Below, one piece after another: positions 27,291-40,700 of a DNA stretch of 64,000 nucleotides (within the stretch, counting starts at the first letter, position 1; every line of letters starts with the position of its first letter). Source of the DNA: Smittia aterrima (taxonomy: Eukaryota; Arthropoda; Insecta; Diptera; Chironomidae); assembly GCA_033063855.1 (NCBI GenBank), contig CP093831.1:11966001-12030000 (forward strand). Reading direction: 5' to 3'. The notes under the pieces are model-generated. The model had not been told where the DNA came from. It worked only from the letters and a program-made list of their open reading frames with translations, and did not search any database. Made by a program: the position numbers and the translations under genes.

Positions 27291-28605
27291 ATGCTTTCCC
27301 GAGTCTGTAAAGTCGCTGCTCAACAAGGAGTCAAGAACTTCTCAACATCGCAATCTGTAAGTTCAATTCGTCGTCGATTTTTATCTTTTTTGATGATTGC
27401 ATATTAAAACGTTGCGCAATCATAAGAAAAAATCAGTGCACGAAAACAACTCTGTTTGTGATTCCACTTTGCTATCAGTTCAGTCAATATTCAATAACAA
27501 AACGCACTGTCAAATCAGAGTTGAATGTCGTTTGTTATTTTTCCCTCCACGATATGATCTTTAAATAACCTTTGATTTTATTTTTCTCACTGTAGAACAA
27601 TGTCAAGGTTGCAGTTTGCGGAGCTTCAGGTGGTATCGGCCAACCGCTCTCCTTGTTGTTGAAGAACAGCCCTTTGGTCACCGAGTTGTCTTTGTACGAT
27701 ATCGTACACACTCCCGGAGTCGCCGCTGATTTGTCTCACATTGACACAATCAGCAAGGTTGTTGGATTCAACGGACCCGAAAACTTGGAAAAAGCTTTGC
27801 ACAGTAAATGAATTGGATTTTGATATCTATGAAATTTTATCTAAATCTTTACATAACTTTTTTAGATGCTGACGTTGTCATCATCCCAGCTGGCGTTCCC
27901 CGCAAGCCAGGAATGACTCGTGACGATCTTTTCAACACCAACGCATCGATTGTCCGTGACTTGGCTGCAGCTTGCGCTAAGGCATGCCCAAAAGCTCTCA
28001 TCGGCATCATTTCAAACCCAGTCAACTCAACCGTCCCAATTGCCAGCGAGACTCTTGCTGCGGCTGGAGTTTTGGACCCACGTCGCGTCTTCGGTGTCTC
28101 AACTTTGGATGTCGTTCGTGCTAACGCTTTCATTGGAGAGGCTGCTGGTGTTGACCCACAACAAATCAACTTGCCAGTTATTGGAGGACACTCCGGAGTC
28201 ACCATCATGCCATTGCTCTCGCAATGCAAACCAACAGTCAACTTCTCAGCTGACAAGATTAAGGCTCTTACTGAACGTATTCAAGAAGCTGGAACTGAAG
28301 TTGTTAAGGCTAAGGCTGGCGCTGGATCTGCCACTCTTTCAATGGCTTATGCTGGAGCTCGTTTCGCCATCTCTCTCATCCGTGCCTTGCGCGGCGAACA
28401 GAACATCATCGAATGCGCTTATGTCCGCTCTGACATTACCGAAGCCAAATACTTTGCTACCCCTCTTGTCTTGGGTAAGAACGGTATCGAAAAGAACTTG
28501 GGATTAGGAAAGTTGAACGCCTTCGAACAAGAACTTTTGAGCAAGGCTATCCCAGAACTCCACAAGAACATCCAAAAGGGAGAAGACTTCATCCACAAGA
28601 AGTAA
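27291..28605 (+). CDS. Mdh2: Malate dehydrogenase, mitochondrial
   Basis: Oxidises malate to oxaloacetate with NAD+ in the TCA cycle and serves the malate-aspartate shuttle in the matrix. Exons 27291..27356, 27596..27803 and 27866..28605 (TAA), giving 337 residues, the usual length. Exon 1 encodes a basic presequence (MLSRVCKVAAQQGVKNFSTS). Exon 2 starts the dinucleotide fold (VAVCGASGGIGQPLSLLLK). Exon 3 carries the substrate loop VPRKPGMTR, the NPVNSTVPI segment and the active-site His200 in GGHSGVTIMPL. The mitochondrial rather than cytosolic type is clear from GASGGIGQPL, the presequence and overall sequence. Poly(A) signal AATAAA at 28826-28831. Divergently paired with mtACP. Confidence 0.97.
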
Positions 28606-29439
28606 ATTAAGACTTTAAGTCAAGTACAATGTTTCTTTTCCGTAGCTAATGGAAATTTTGTTTATCATAATAATTGGCAAACGTTGAATTTATCCGGAAA
28701 GATATTCTGATGACAAACTCAATGATACTTAGACAAAAACAAGCCTAGCAAAGTCTGTATTTAAAAAACGTTATTAATTTATGCGAGAGTCGTGAAAGAA
28801 ACTTGTTTTTCGGTTATAAGGTGAAAATAAAGAAAATTCTCCCATTGAAAATTTAATCCAGCGGAGCTTACAGTCAAAGTTCAAAATCAGAAGCAAACAA
28901 ACATGACGATAAGATAACAGAGTCTATCGGTAGCAACACATTTTAATGTATTCTGGAATTCGATAACATAACTAGCTTGCCCTTTCGTTTTTCGATGTTA
29001 ATTAGTAGTCGCTAGACGATGTCGAGGCGTGTGGAAGGGGTCACAAAGGTGAGAAAACAAAATTTAATGTGAATTAATTTTGAAGCCGTTTTCAGACTCT
29101 TTCAATAAGAAAATCTTAGCTCATTAGACAAACAGAAATCTAATAAATCCTTTGAAAAGTTTAATTCTTTCAACATGAAAGTAAAAAAGTCAAGCACTTG
29201 ATTTAAAACGTTGCAAGTGAAAGCTTTGGCATTAAAACTTTGGAAAGCTTTCAATTAATATTTCTTTATTATCAAATCTTTAAAATCCTCGACAGCAATC
29301 AAATCACTTACGCTTTTGTTTTGTAACCTTGCAAAGTGTTTAACTTATTTCTTGGGAAATTGATTCCTCCTTTTCACCTTATTTTAATTACATGAATTAA
29401 TTGTTTCTAATTTATGTAAATCGGTTTCACTTTTTCGGG
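28606..29439. other. Intergenic region upstream of FAS-A
   Basis: Contains the Mdh2 3' UTR and poly(A) signal, then about 600 bp of AT-rich DNA before the FAS-A TATA box. Two AAAGCTTT-type palindromes lie at about 29219 and 29242. I see no gene. Confidence 0.6.
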
Positions 29440-29447
29440 TATAAAAG
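29440..29447 (+). promoter_or_regulatory. TATA box of FAS-A
   Basis: TATAAAAG. Exactly 33 nt downstream of its first base is the A of TTCATATCA, a likely start site near 29473; the same spacing is found in FAS-B and FAS-D. The predicted 5' UTR is about 190 nt with no intron evident. Confidence 0.75.
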
Positions 29448-29660
29448 AACAAATGGTTTGCTCAAACACTTCATATCAAGTTTGATATCTGATCAGTGTC
29501 TTTGGAAGTGAAAAAGTTTTGTGATTGTGAGGAAAGCAAGAAGAAGTGGAAAACTTAACGGAAATCAAAGCAATTGGAATATTTGAATCCCTAAGTAGTG
29601 CGCAAAGAGCTTGCTTAAACTTTGTGAAAAGAAAAGAAAAGTTTTAAAAAATTAAAAAAA

Positions 29661-32600
29661 ATGTCATCTTTTGAACGTCGCGTGCTGACAAAAGCTACGA
29701 TCTCAGATCCTAAAGATGAAATCGTCATTTCGGGTGTGGCTGGAAGATTCCCAAATTCTATTAATGTGGCTGAGTTTGCTAGTAACCTTTATAACAAGGT
29801 TGATATGGTTGATGATGACGAAAGACGATGGCGACACACTAACGCGGAGATCCCTAAAAGATTCGGAAAAGTAAGTCGCTTAGAGAAGTTTGATGCTTTC
29901 TTCTTCTCGACTCATCATCGTCAATCAAACTTGATGGATCCGCAATGTCGAATTCTCTTGGAACACGCTTATGAAGCGATTCTTGATGCGGGAGTTAATC
30001 CAAAATTATTGCGCGGAAGTCGAACTGGTGTTTTCGTGGGATGTTGCTTTGCCGAATCGGAGGAAACGATGTTTTATGGCAAAATGGTTAAGGATGGTTT
30101 GGGTTTGACAGGGTAAGCAAAAACTTTCTATCTCTCGATAGAGAAACTCATGAGTAATTCCTCAACAGTTGTAGTCGCGCTATGTTGGCGAATCGTGTAT
30201 CGTTTGCATTGGGTTTACGGGGACCATCTTACATGATTGATACAGCGTGCAGTTCTTCTATGTACGCTCTCGACAGCGCATTCAATGCAATAAGAGTTGG
30301 TGAATGTGATGCAGCTTTAGTTGGTGGAACTAACTTACTGCTTCATCCAAATGTTTCCCTTCAATTCGCAAGGTAAGCTATCAACATAAAATCGAATCTT
30401 TTAATAAAATAATTTTTTATCAGACTTGGCGTCTTATCGAAGGATGGCTTCTGTCGTCCCTTTGACAAGGATGCATCCGGCTATTCGAGATCTGAAGCCA
30501 CGAGTATGCTTTTCCTGCAAAAATCGGGAGACGCCAAGCGAATCTATGCAAACTTCATCTACAGCAAGGCTAATAACGATGGTTTCAAGAAAGAAGGAAT
30601 TACTTATCCATCGGGAGAGAACCAAATAAGTCTTCTCCGCGAGTTTTACGAGGACTTACGAATGGATCCAAGTATCATCGATTACGTTGAAGCTCACAGC
30701 ACAGGAACTAAAGTTGGTGACCCTGAGGAATGTCATACGCTTGACGAAATTTTCTGTAAAGGAAGAAACGGTAAACCACTTCCTGTCGGGTCAGTCAAGT
30801 CAAACATGGGACATGCTGAGGCCACGTCTGGCATTTGCTCCATTGCAAAAGTTTTACTTGCATTTGAAACCAACAAAATTTCACCAAATATTCATTACGT
30901 CGCTCCACGCGCAGACATTCCGTCATTAACATCAGGACGTTTACAAGTCGTGTCTGACGTTATTGATCTTCCCGGACCTCTCGTCTGCGTCAATTCATTT
31001 GGATTCGGTGGTGGTAATGCTCACGCTTTGTTCAAATGTCACAACAAGGAAAAAGTAAATTTCGGAATTCCCAAAGACAACTTGCCGAGACTTGTAGTTT
31101 GGAGTGGACGAACTGAAGAAGCTGTCAGTTCGATTTTGGAAAGTGTAACAAAGAAACCACTTGATGCTGAATACGTTGGATTGCTGCAAAACAGTCAACT
31201 GACGACAGTCTCAGCAAACACTTATCGTGGTTACGGAATTTTCACTCAAAGTGGAAACGTTGAGAATGCAAAGCTTCTTAGTCAACACATTCAACATATG
31301 GACGGAGAGAAGCGGCCGATCGTTTGGGTTTATAGTGGAATGGGATCGCAATGGTGTGAGATGGGAGCAGACTTGATGAAAATTCCAACTTTCGCAAATG
31401 CAATTGAACATTGTCATGAAATTCTTGCCTTGCGAGGACTGAATCTCAAGGAAATTTTGACATCGTCTGATCCTAAGACTTACGATAACATTCTTCATTC
31501 GTTTGTTGGTATCGCTGCTGTTCAAATTGGTTTAACTGACATCCTCAAATCTCTTGGACTTGTACCAGATCACATTATTGGTCATTCTGTTGGAGAGCTT
31601 GGTTGTGCTTATGCTGACGAATGCTTAACAGCTGAAGAAATGATTTTATCGGCTTACTCTCGAGGAATGGCGAGTATTGAAACGAAGGTTCCTTTCGGCT
31701 CAATGGCAGCTGTTGGCTTAGGTTACAAGAAACTTCGAACGATGGTTCCCGAAGGAATCGAGATCGCTTGTCATAACAGCGCAGACTCATCGACAATCTC
31801 AGGACCAGCTGACAAAGTCGCAGCTTTCGTTGCAGAACTAAAGAAAGATAATTATTTCGCGAAGGAGGTTCAATGCTCAAACATTCCTTATCACAGCGGT
31901 TACATCTCGGAAATGGGACCGAAGCTTCTTGGAAGACTCACCGAAGTAGTAAAGCATCCTAGGAAACGCTCAGCCAAGTGGATCAGCTCGAGTGTTCCAA
32001 AAATTCAATGGGAATCACTCGAAGCTCAATACTCTTCAGCTTATTATCACACCAACAATTTGCTCTCACCCGTTTTGTTCGAAGAAGCTGCTGAGTTGCT
32101 TCCTAAGAATGCTCTGACGATTGAAATTGCTCCTCATGGATTACTTCAAGCGATTTTGAAGGGTTCACTTCCCGAAGCTGTCAACATCGGTTTGACTAAG
32201 CGTGGCGAGAAGGAAAACTCTGTTTTTCTTATCAACGCAATTGGAAAGTGAGTTTCTTAAAATCTATCACAACTTTCAAAGCTTTATAAAATTAAATTCT
32301 TCTACAGAATCTTCGAAAATGGAGTTGATCTTGATATCGGCAAACTCTACCCAGCTATCGAGTTTCCAGTTTCCCGAGGCACTCCGATTGTTTCTCCATT
32401 GATTAAATGGGACCACAGTGAAGATCATTTCGTGACACATTACGAGACACAGTCTTCAAAAAGCGAGCGAGTCTACACCGTCAACATAAGTGACGCAGAA
32501 TACGATTACGTCACAGGACACATGATCGATGGTTAGTTAAATGAAATTAGTAACGAATCGATTAATGAAAATAATTTTATTTACAGGAAGAATTCTCTTC

Positions 32601-35600
32601 CCTGCCACTGGTTATCTCTGTCTCGTTTGGAACGCCATCGCTGACATGACCCGTACTGACATAAGGAAGTGTGATGTCGTTTTTGAAAATGTCAAGTTCT
32701 TAAGAGCAACAGCCATGACGAAGAATCAAGAAATCGAATTCTCGGTCGTCATTCAGAAGGGAACATGTAGATTCGAGATCAACGAAGGAATGAACGCAAT
32801 TGTCACTGGATACGTTCGAGTGGCCGATGCCAAGCTCTCAACTGTTGATATTTCAGACCGAAAAGATTACACGCTTCTTCCAACTCGAGACTTCTACAAA
32901 GAACTTCGTCTTCGTGGTTATCAATATAAAAATTTATTCAGATCAGTTGTCAACGCTCGATCAGATGGTAAAGGCGGAAAGATCAAGTGGGACTCAAACT
33001 GGGTAGCTTTCTTGGATTGTTTGCTTCAAATGCAAATTATTGGAAGGGACTCGAGAGGTCTGATGTTACCAACTGGTCTAAGACGATGTGTCATCAAACC
33101 TCAAGAACATCTCGCGATGCTTGAAGCGATCGGTGACGAAGAAAAGATTCTTGACGTGACAGCTTCTACAGAGTTGAATCTTTTGAGATGCGGAGGAGTT
33201 GAGATGAGAGGTTTACAAGCGAGTCTTGTAAGTCGGCGTCGACCACCAGGCGTCCCAGTTCTTGAGACTTACGAATTCATTCCTCATTTCTCTGGCACTA
33301 AACTTAGTAAGATCAACACAGCTCGTTTCTGCGTTCAACTTGCTTTGGAAAACACTCCAATCGCCAAAGTTACAACAGTCGAAATTGATTCCAATGATGA
33401 TAAGGAGATTATAACAAACGAATTCGCTCAAGCTCTTGGAGATCTTCCTTTAGTTACCGGAGAATTCTCTTACATAACTGCAAAAGCTTTGGACTTGCCG
33501 GGAATCAACGTGCAAGACTGTTCCCTGTCGACTTTCAGTAACGTCAATTTCATCATCAAATCAAATGCTTTATCAGACAGAAAGTTCCTTGAAGAAGCAA
33601 GTTCTCTACTTATTGAAGGGGGATTTGTCGTCTCAAGAGAGCAAAGTGTTACTGAAGGTTTGCTAGATTTTTCTCTGCCTGAGGGTTATCAAGTCATCGC
33701 AATCCTTCAATCGGAGCAAGAATTCGTCGTTTTACTTCAATTCTTCAAAACTCATCCAACAAAAGCTACTTCAATCATCAAAGTCACTTCGGAGAATTAT
33801 GATTGGATAGAGGATTTAAAGAAAGCTGTTCAAGTTGGTCCAGTTATCGCTTACTCGTCGAATGAACAGTTATCTGGTCTTATTGGGCTTGTTAATTGCA
33901 TCAGAAAAGAACCAAATGGACTCAACTTGACTTGTGTGTTTATTGATGATCCTCGCGCTCCTGCTTTCAATATCGAGAATCAATTCTACAAGTCACAACT
34001 TGAACTAGGCCTGGCAATCAATGTTTATAGAAATGGACGTTGGGGAAGCTTCCGACATTTGCTTCTTCAACCAGAAGAAAATCACGGTCCAAGAAAGGAT
34101 CATTGTTATGCAAACAGTCTCGTTCGAGGTGATTTGTCTTCACTAACTTGGCTTTACGGTCCTTATAATCAAGGAAAACCAAAAGGCAATGATTGTAGAA
34201 TTCAATACTCGTCGCTCAACTTCAGGGACGTCATGCTGGCTACTGGCAAACTTGCGTCGGATGTCGTGGGCACGGGAAGAATTGATCAACAATGTATTCT
34301 CGGATTTGAGTTCTCGGGAGTTGATGAGAATAATAAACGAGTTTTTGGAATGGGAGCTTCTGGAGCATTATCTACTAACTTCGTGATGGATCCTAATCTC
34401 TGTTGGGAGGTTCCAGATCATTGGACTTTGGAAGAAGCTGCGACCATTCCTGTCGTTTACGTCACAGTTTATAGAGCTTTCTTCCAAACTATCCAGATCG
34501 AGAAAGGAAAATCGATTCTGATTCATGCTGGAACTGGAGGAGTTGGTCTCGCTGCGATTCGAGTTGCATTCGCTTATGGATTAGAGGTCTTTACGACTGT
34601 CAGCACTGAAGAAAAGAAAAAGTATTTGCTGGACGAATTTCCGCTGTTGAAAGAAGAAAATATTGGAAACTCTCGTGACATTTCATTCGAAGATATGATC
34701 ATGACGAGAACAAATGGTGAAGGTGTCGATTATGTTCTGAACTCTTTAGCAGACGAAAAGCTTCAAGCTTCGATAAGATGCCTCGGCAGAGATGGAAAGT
34801 TCCTTGAAATAGGAAAGTTCGACTTAGCAAATGACACACAGATCGGTCTCGCCCAATTCTTAAAGGAATTGTCATTCAATTCGGTCGTTGTCGATAGAAT
34901 GTTTACCTCAACTGCGGAACAAAAGGGTGTAAGTAAAGTCAAATAAAATTTAAGAGCTTTTAATGAAACATCTTTTCCAATAGAGCATCAACAAACTTCT
35001 CACCGAAGGCATAAGAAATGGTGTTGTTAAACCTCTGAAGGCGAATGTATACGATGCAAAGGACATTGAACAAGCTTTCCGTTTTCTTGCAAGTGGAAAG
35101 CACATGGGAAAGGTTTTGTTGAAAATAAGAGAAAACATGTACGATGAAGCAACTCTTCCGATATCAGTAACAGCGCGAACTTATTGCAATCCTGAGCTCA
35201 GTTACATCATTCCTGGTGGATTAGGAGGATTTGGACTTGAACTTGCTGATTGGCTTGTCTTGAGAGGCTGTAGAAAGATTGTTTTGAGCTCAAGTCGAGG
35301 AATCACAAAGCAATATCAAGCTTATAGAATTAAGTAAGTGAGCTTTTAAAAAGCTCTCGAAAAGCTTTTAATCTATCTTTTTGATTTTCACAGGATTTGG
35401 GAATCTTACGGCGTTAAAGTGAATGTAAATACTTCTGATATCTCAACAAAGTCTGGCTGTGAAAAATTGATTCGTGACTCAATGAAGCTTGGACCTGTTG
35501 GAGGAATCTTCAACTTGGCTGTGATACTTAAGGACAGCATCTTCGAAAATCAAGACGCAGAGAAGTTCGTCGATAGTATGGGACCAAAAGCTGTAGCGAC

Positions 35601-37083
35601 TAAGCATTTGGATGAACTTTCGAGAGTTCTTTGTCCAGATCTTCAATACTTTGTTGTCTTTTCGAGTGTTTCTTGTGGTCGAGGAAACGCTGGTCAAAGT
35701 AATTACGGAATGGCCAACTCAGTGATGGAGAGAATCATGGAACAGAGACACAATCTTGGTTTGCCAGCGAAGGCCATTCAATGGGGAGCTGTTGGTGAAG
35801 TTGGTCTCGTTGCTGACATGCAAGAAGATAAACTCGACATGGAAATTGGCGGAACATTGCAACAAAGAATCTCTTCATGTCTTGAAGAACTCGATCCTCT
35901 AATTGCGGTCAAGCAACCACTTGTTTCAAGCATGGTCGTTGCTGAGAAACGGTATACGGCTGGCGGTAAAGGAAACATTCTGGAAATGATCATGAACATC
36001 ATGTCGATCCGTGATGTCAAAACGCTCTCAATGGAAACGACGCTCTCTGAACTTGGAATGGACTCATTGATGACAGTTGAGATTCAACAAACTTTGGAAC
36101 GTGAATACGAGATCGTCATTTCAACTCTAGAACTACGATCGATGACAATTGCTCAACTTTTAAAATGCGCAAATACCAGAGAATCTTCCGATCAATCTAA
36201 ACTTAAGACTGGACTACAAAATGTTCCAACTGGCCTCGAACTGATGTTAAGAACCTATGGTGACGAGACATTCAGCGACAAGACTATTCTTGAACTTCAA
36301 AGCGCATCACAAAATGGAGTTAAAGTTCTGATCATTCCTGGAATTGAGGGAATGGCTGGAAAAGCTTGGTATGATTTCGCAAAGAAAGTTCAAAGTCCAG
36401 TTTACGTTCTTCAAAGTAAAGCAACGTGGAAAGCTTGTGACTTACAGACGATATGCGATTTTATGATACCTTTGGTCTTAGACCTCTATGCAAATGACAG
36501 CAAATTCATTGTCGTCGGTTATTCATTCGGTGCGATGCTCAGTATCCAAATTTCGAAAGCCCTCGAATCGAGCGGCAAAACTGGAAAAACTATTCTCATC
36601 GACGGAGCTCCAAAATTCCTTAAATCGCTTGCAACTGAAAGGCTTACTGAGAGCTACACAGAGGAAGGCCTTCAAACTATCGTCGTTGCGAATACGCTGA
36701 GTGCAGTCTTCCCTGAGGATAGCAGCGACAAAATTCGAACTGCTTTAATGGAGAAAACTTGGGAGGATAGACTCGCTAAAGTCGTGGAACTCTCGAAAGC
36801 ACATAAAATTTACAGCGCAGAGTATGGAATCATTTTGATGAATTCAATGTTTAATCGAATGAAACTCACTCTGTCCCTCGATTTGAGTAAATTTGCAGTC
36901 CTCAACAAAACACCTGTGACACTCATTCGACCATCAGATTTATCAGTTATCGAAATTGAAGAAGATTACGGTCTGAGCTCTTACAGCACACAGAAGATCG
37001 TTACCAAATTCCTTGAGGGAAATCACATGACAATCCTCGAGAATCCTAAACTAACTGAACTTCTTAACAGTTATTTGTTTTAA
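29661..37083 (+). CDS. FASN: Fatty acid synthase A (animal type I FAS)
   Basis: Cytosolic multifunctional enzyme making long-chain fatty acids from acetyl-/malonyl-CoA and NADPH. Exons: 29661..30112, 30169..30372, 30424..32247, 32308..32531, 32587..34928, 34984..35333 and 35394..37083, giving 2,361 residues. Domains and residues: KS Cys178/His310/His349; MAT Ser607 (GHSVGE); DH His898 (HxxxGxxxxP) and Asp1045 (DxxxQ); non-catalytic ME-like region; ER nucleotide loop GTGGVG near 1550; KR GGLGGFG near 1760 with Lys1864/Ser1890/Tyr1903; ACP Ser2023 (GMDSL); TE Ser2176 (GYSFG) and His2343. All sites are intact, so it should be active. Closest to FAS-D in KS-MAT. Its KR block is nearly identical to the other three copies. 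Which Drosophila FASN it corresponds to cannot be settled by eye; poly(A) signal at 37144-37149. Confidence 0.96.
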
Positions 37084-37552
37084 ACATCTTTCAATTCCAA
37101 AGGCCTGACGTAAAAAAAATCACTTGACAATCCAAAGTCTTCAAATAAAATAATTCGAAAAAAACTTTACATTAATTTATATTAATTTTCAGAAAGGGAA
37201 ATTAACCGATTTATATTTTCTCGGATGCAAATGTATGCCTGACCGTGAGCCGAATATTATTCAAGGGGTTGATAAGTCAATTGCAACTTAATTCTGTCAC
37301 GTGTTCTTGTCCCTAAATAACAAATTGTTTGTAAACTTGAAACTTTCTAATCCAAATTCAAATTGTCGGATGGTTCTGGTCGATGAACGCAACAAAACTT
37401 ATTTCTGACGATTGTGGTAGCAATTACTAAAAAAACAAATCGAAATGCGATGTCAATTAATTATTAATCGACAATATTCATAAATATTAGACCAAGTGCA
37501 ACATGCAAATTCGATGACACAAAAGTGAATTTTAATGCATGCGAATATCGAC
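37084..37552. other. Intergenic region FAS-A to FAS-B
   Basis: FAS-A 3' UTR with AATAAA at 37144-37149, then about 400 bp of AT-rich upstream DNA of FAS-B. It contains a GATAAG-like motif near 37270. No gene seen. Confidence 0.6.
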
Positions 37553-37560
37553 TATAAAAG
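37553..37560 (+). promoter_or_regulatory. TATA box of FAS-B
   Basis: TATAAAAG with TTCATATCA at the same distance as in FAS-A (predicted start near 37586). Just after the start both genes share an inverted repeat, ATATCA...TGATAT. Confidence 0.75.
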
Positions 37561-37782
37561 CGAATTCGATCGACAAGCTCGTTTCATATCAGTTTTGATA
37601 TCCCAATCTACTGAGTTTAATTACGCAGAGTTCTTTAAAAAGTGGTTAGTGAAAATCAATTAATTTTATTTTAAATATTTTACAATAAATATTTGGTGAA
37701 GAGTCTTTATAAAGTTTACATTAAAATAAAATAAAAAGTTTCTTTTTCGATATTTAACAAATTTGGTGAAGAGTTTTGTGTA

Positions 37783-40700
37783 ATGCTTTCAAAGTTAACG
37801 AAGAATGCGCGAGCGATTTTTAATGATCCTCAAGATGAAATCGTCGTTTCGGGTGTGGCTGGAAGATTCCCAAATTCTGATAATGTGGCTGAGTTTGCTA
37901 GTAACCTTTATAACAAGGTTGACATGGTTGATGATGACGAAAGACGATGGAGTCATACTAACCCAGAAATCCCGAAGAGAATGGGAAAAGTAAGAAATAT
38001 CGATCGGTTCGACCATACGTTCTTTGGATATCATCAAAAGCAATCGCACGCTATGGATCCGCAAGGAAGACTTCTGTTGGAACATGCTTACGAAGCTGTT
38101 TTGGATGCTGGCATCAATCCAAAAAGCCTGAAAGGTAGTCGTACTGGTGTTTACGTTGGTTGTTGCACTTCTGATTCAATCGATGTTGAGCTAAGTGAAA
38201 ACCTCATAGATGGAACTGGATTGTCAGGGTAAAAATTATTCTCTTCTAATTTATATTTTCTTAAAATAGTTCAGCTACAATTTTTAAACAGGAACGCTCG
38301 AGCACTTCTCGCCAATCGGGTTTCGTTTTTCTTAGGCCTTCAAGGGCCGTCGTTTGTTGTTGACACGGCTTGTAGCTCGTCGATGTATGCTCTTGACTGT
38401 GCTTATGCTGCAATACACAGCAATGAATGCGAATCTGCTATCGTCGCTGGAACTAACTTGCTTCTTAATCCTCAAGAATCTTTGCAGTTTGCTCGGTAAG
38501 TAAAAGCTTTCACTATGAACTTTCAAAACTTATACAGTCGTTCTCTTCCAGACTTGGTGTTCTCTCTGCGGATGGAATTTGTCGTCCATTCGATAGCAAA
38601 GCGTCGGGTTACTGTCGTGCTGAATCGACTTCAGTCATATTTCTCCAAAAAAGACGACATGCGAAACGAGTCTATGCGAATCTCTTATATTCTAAAACTA
38701 ATTGCGATGGATTTAAAAATGAAGGATTGCATTATCCATCGGGAACAGTTCAAAAGAAATTGTTAAAGGAATTCTACGAAGACTTGCAGATTCCACCAAA
38801 CTCCGTCAGCTATATCGAAGCGCATAGCACTGGAACAATTGTAGGAGATCCAGAAGAATGTACGGCAATTGATGAAGCGTTTACTAAAGGAAGGAACACA
38901 CCACTTCTTGTCGGATCTGTAAAGTCAAATATGGGACACGCTGAAGCATCTTCAGGTCTTTGCTCAGTTGCTAAAGTTCTCATCGCATTAGAAAACCAAA
39001 AAATCCCACCGAATATTAATTTCCAAGAAGTAAGACCAGGTATTCCAAGTTTAGTTGAAGGAAGATTGAAAGTTGTCGCGGAGCCAACTGATCTCGAAGG
39101 TCCTTTGATTTGTGTAAACTCTTTCGGCTTTGGTGGAGCTAACGCACACGCTTTGTTTTCATCAAATCCAAAAGTTAAAGTCAACCGTGGAATTCCTGAA
39201 GATTCAATGCCTCGACTTGTTGTTTGGAGTGGAAGAAGCGAAGAAGCAATTGGTGCAATCATGGACAGCGTGACGAAGAATCCACTCGATGCTGAATATA
39301 TTGCTTTGCTTCAAAGTTCTCAAGTTGAATCTGCTTCTGCAAACATTTATCGCGGATACGGAGTTTTCGTTCAAAACCAGGAAAGTGAAAATGCGATTTG
39401 CGTTTCTCAAGATGCTTTGCATTTCAGTGGAATCAAACGTCCGATCGTTTGGGTTTACAGTGGAATGGGCTCGCAATGGGTTGGAATGGGAAGAGACTTG
39501 ATGAAAATTCCGATCTTTGCTGATTCGATCGAGAAGTCTCACAAGATTTTATTGAGGAAAAAGCTCGACTTGAAGAAGATCATCACTTCAGAAGACGCGA
39601 CGACATTCGATAACATTCTTCATTCGTTTGTTGGAATCGCCGCAATTCAAATTGGCTTAACAGATATTTTGAAGACCTTGGGACTTGAGCCTGATCACAT
39701 TATCGGCCATTCTGTTGGAGAGCTTGGTTGTGCTTATGCTGACGGATGTTTCACTGCAGAAGAAATGATTTTATCTGCTTACTCTCGAGGAATGGCGAGT
39801 CTTGAGACGAAAGTTGTGAGAGGTTCAATGGCTGCCGTTGGCGTCGGTTATCAAGAGTTGAAGGAAATGTTGCCTAAAGGAGTTGAAATCGCTTGTCACA
39901 ACAGCAATCAATCTTCGACAATCTCAGGTCCTTCAGACAATATTTCGAAGTTTGTCAAGGAATTGACAGAAAAAGGAATCTTTGCTAAGGAAGTTCCTTG
40001 CTCAAATATTCCTTATCACAGCAGTTTCATCGCAGAAATGGGACCAAAACTATTAGCGAAGCTCTCAGAAGTCGTAAAGTCTCCAAAGAAGAGATCGTCA
40101 AAGTGGATCAGCTCAAGTTATCCTCAATCGAGATGGGAAGAGCCAGAAAGCCAGCTCTCATCGCCTCACTACCACACAAACAATTTGTTGAGTCCAGTTT
40201 TGTTTGAAGAAACTTCTGCTTTACTTCCCGAAGATTCTTTGATGATCGAGATTGCTCCACATGGTTTGCTTCAAGCGATTATAAAGAAATCTTTCCCGGA
40301 AGCTGTGCATATTCCTTTGACTCAAAGAACTCATAAGAACAACTCACAATTTTTCTTTGCCGCGATTGGAAAGTATGAAATCAAATTCAAAAAGGAATTT
40401 ATTTTTATAAAAAATAATTTTCAGAATTTTTGCGAATGGAGTAAACATGGACGTAGCTCTTGTCCATCCCAAAGTAGAATTCCCAGTCTCTCGAGGAACT
40501 CAGATGATCTCACCAAACATTAAATGGGATCACTCAGATGAGCAGTTCGTGGTGAGCTATGATCTAGCCAATAGACAAGATTCAGCTGAACGTAGAGTGC
40601 TAGTCGATATATCTCGTTCTCCATATGATTTTGTTGAGGGACATTTTATTGACGGTAAGGAAATATCAGAAATCATCTCAAGACAATGCCTAATACGAAT

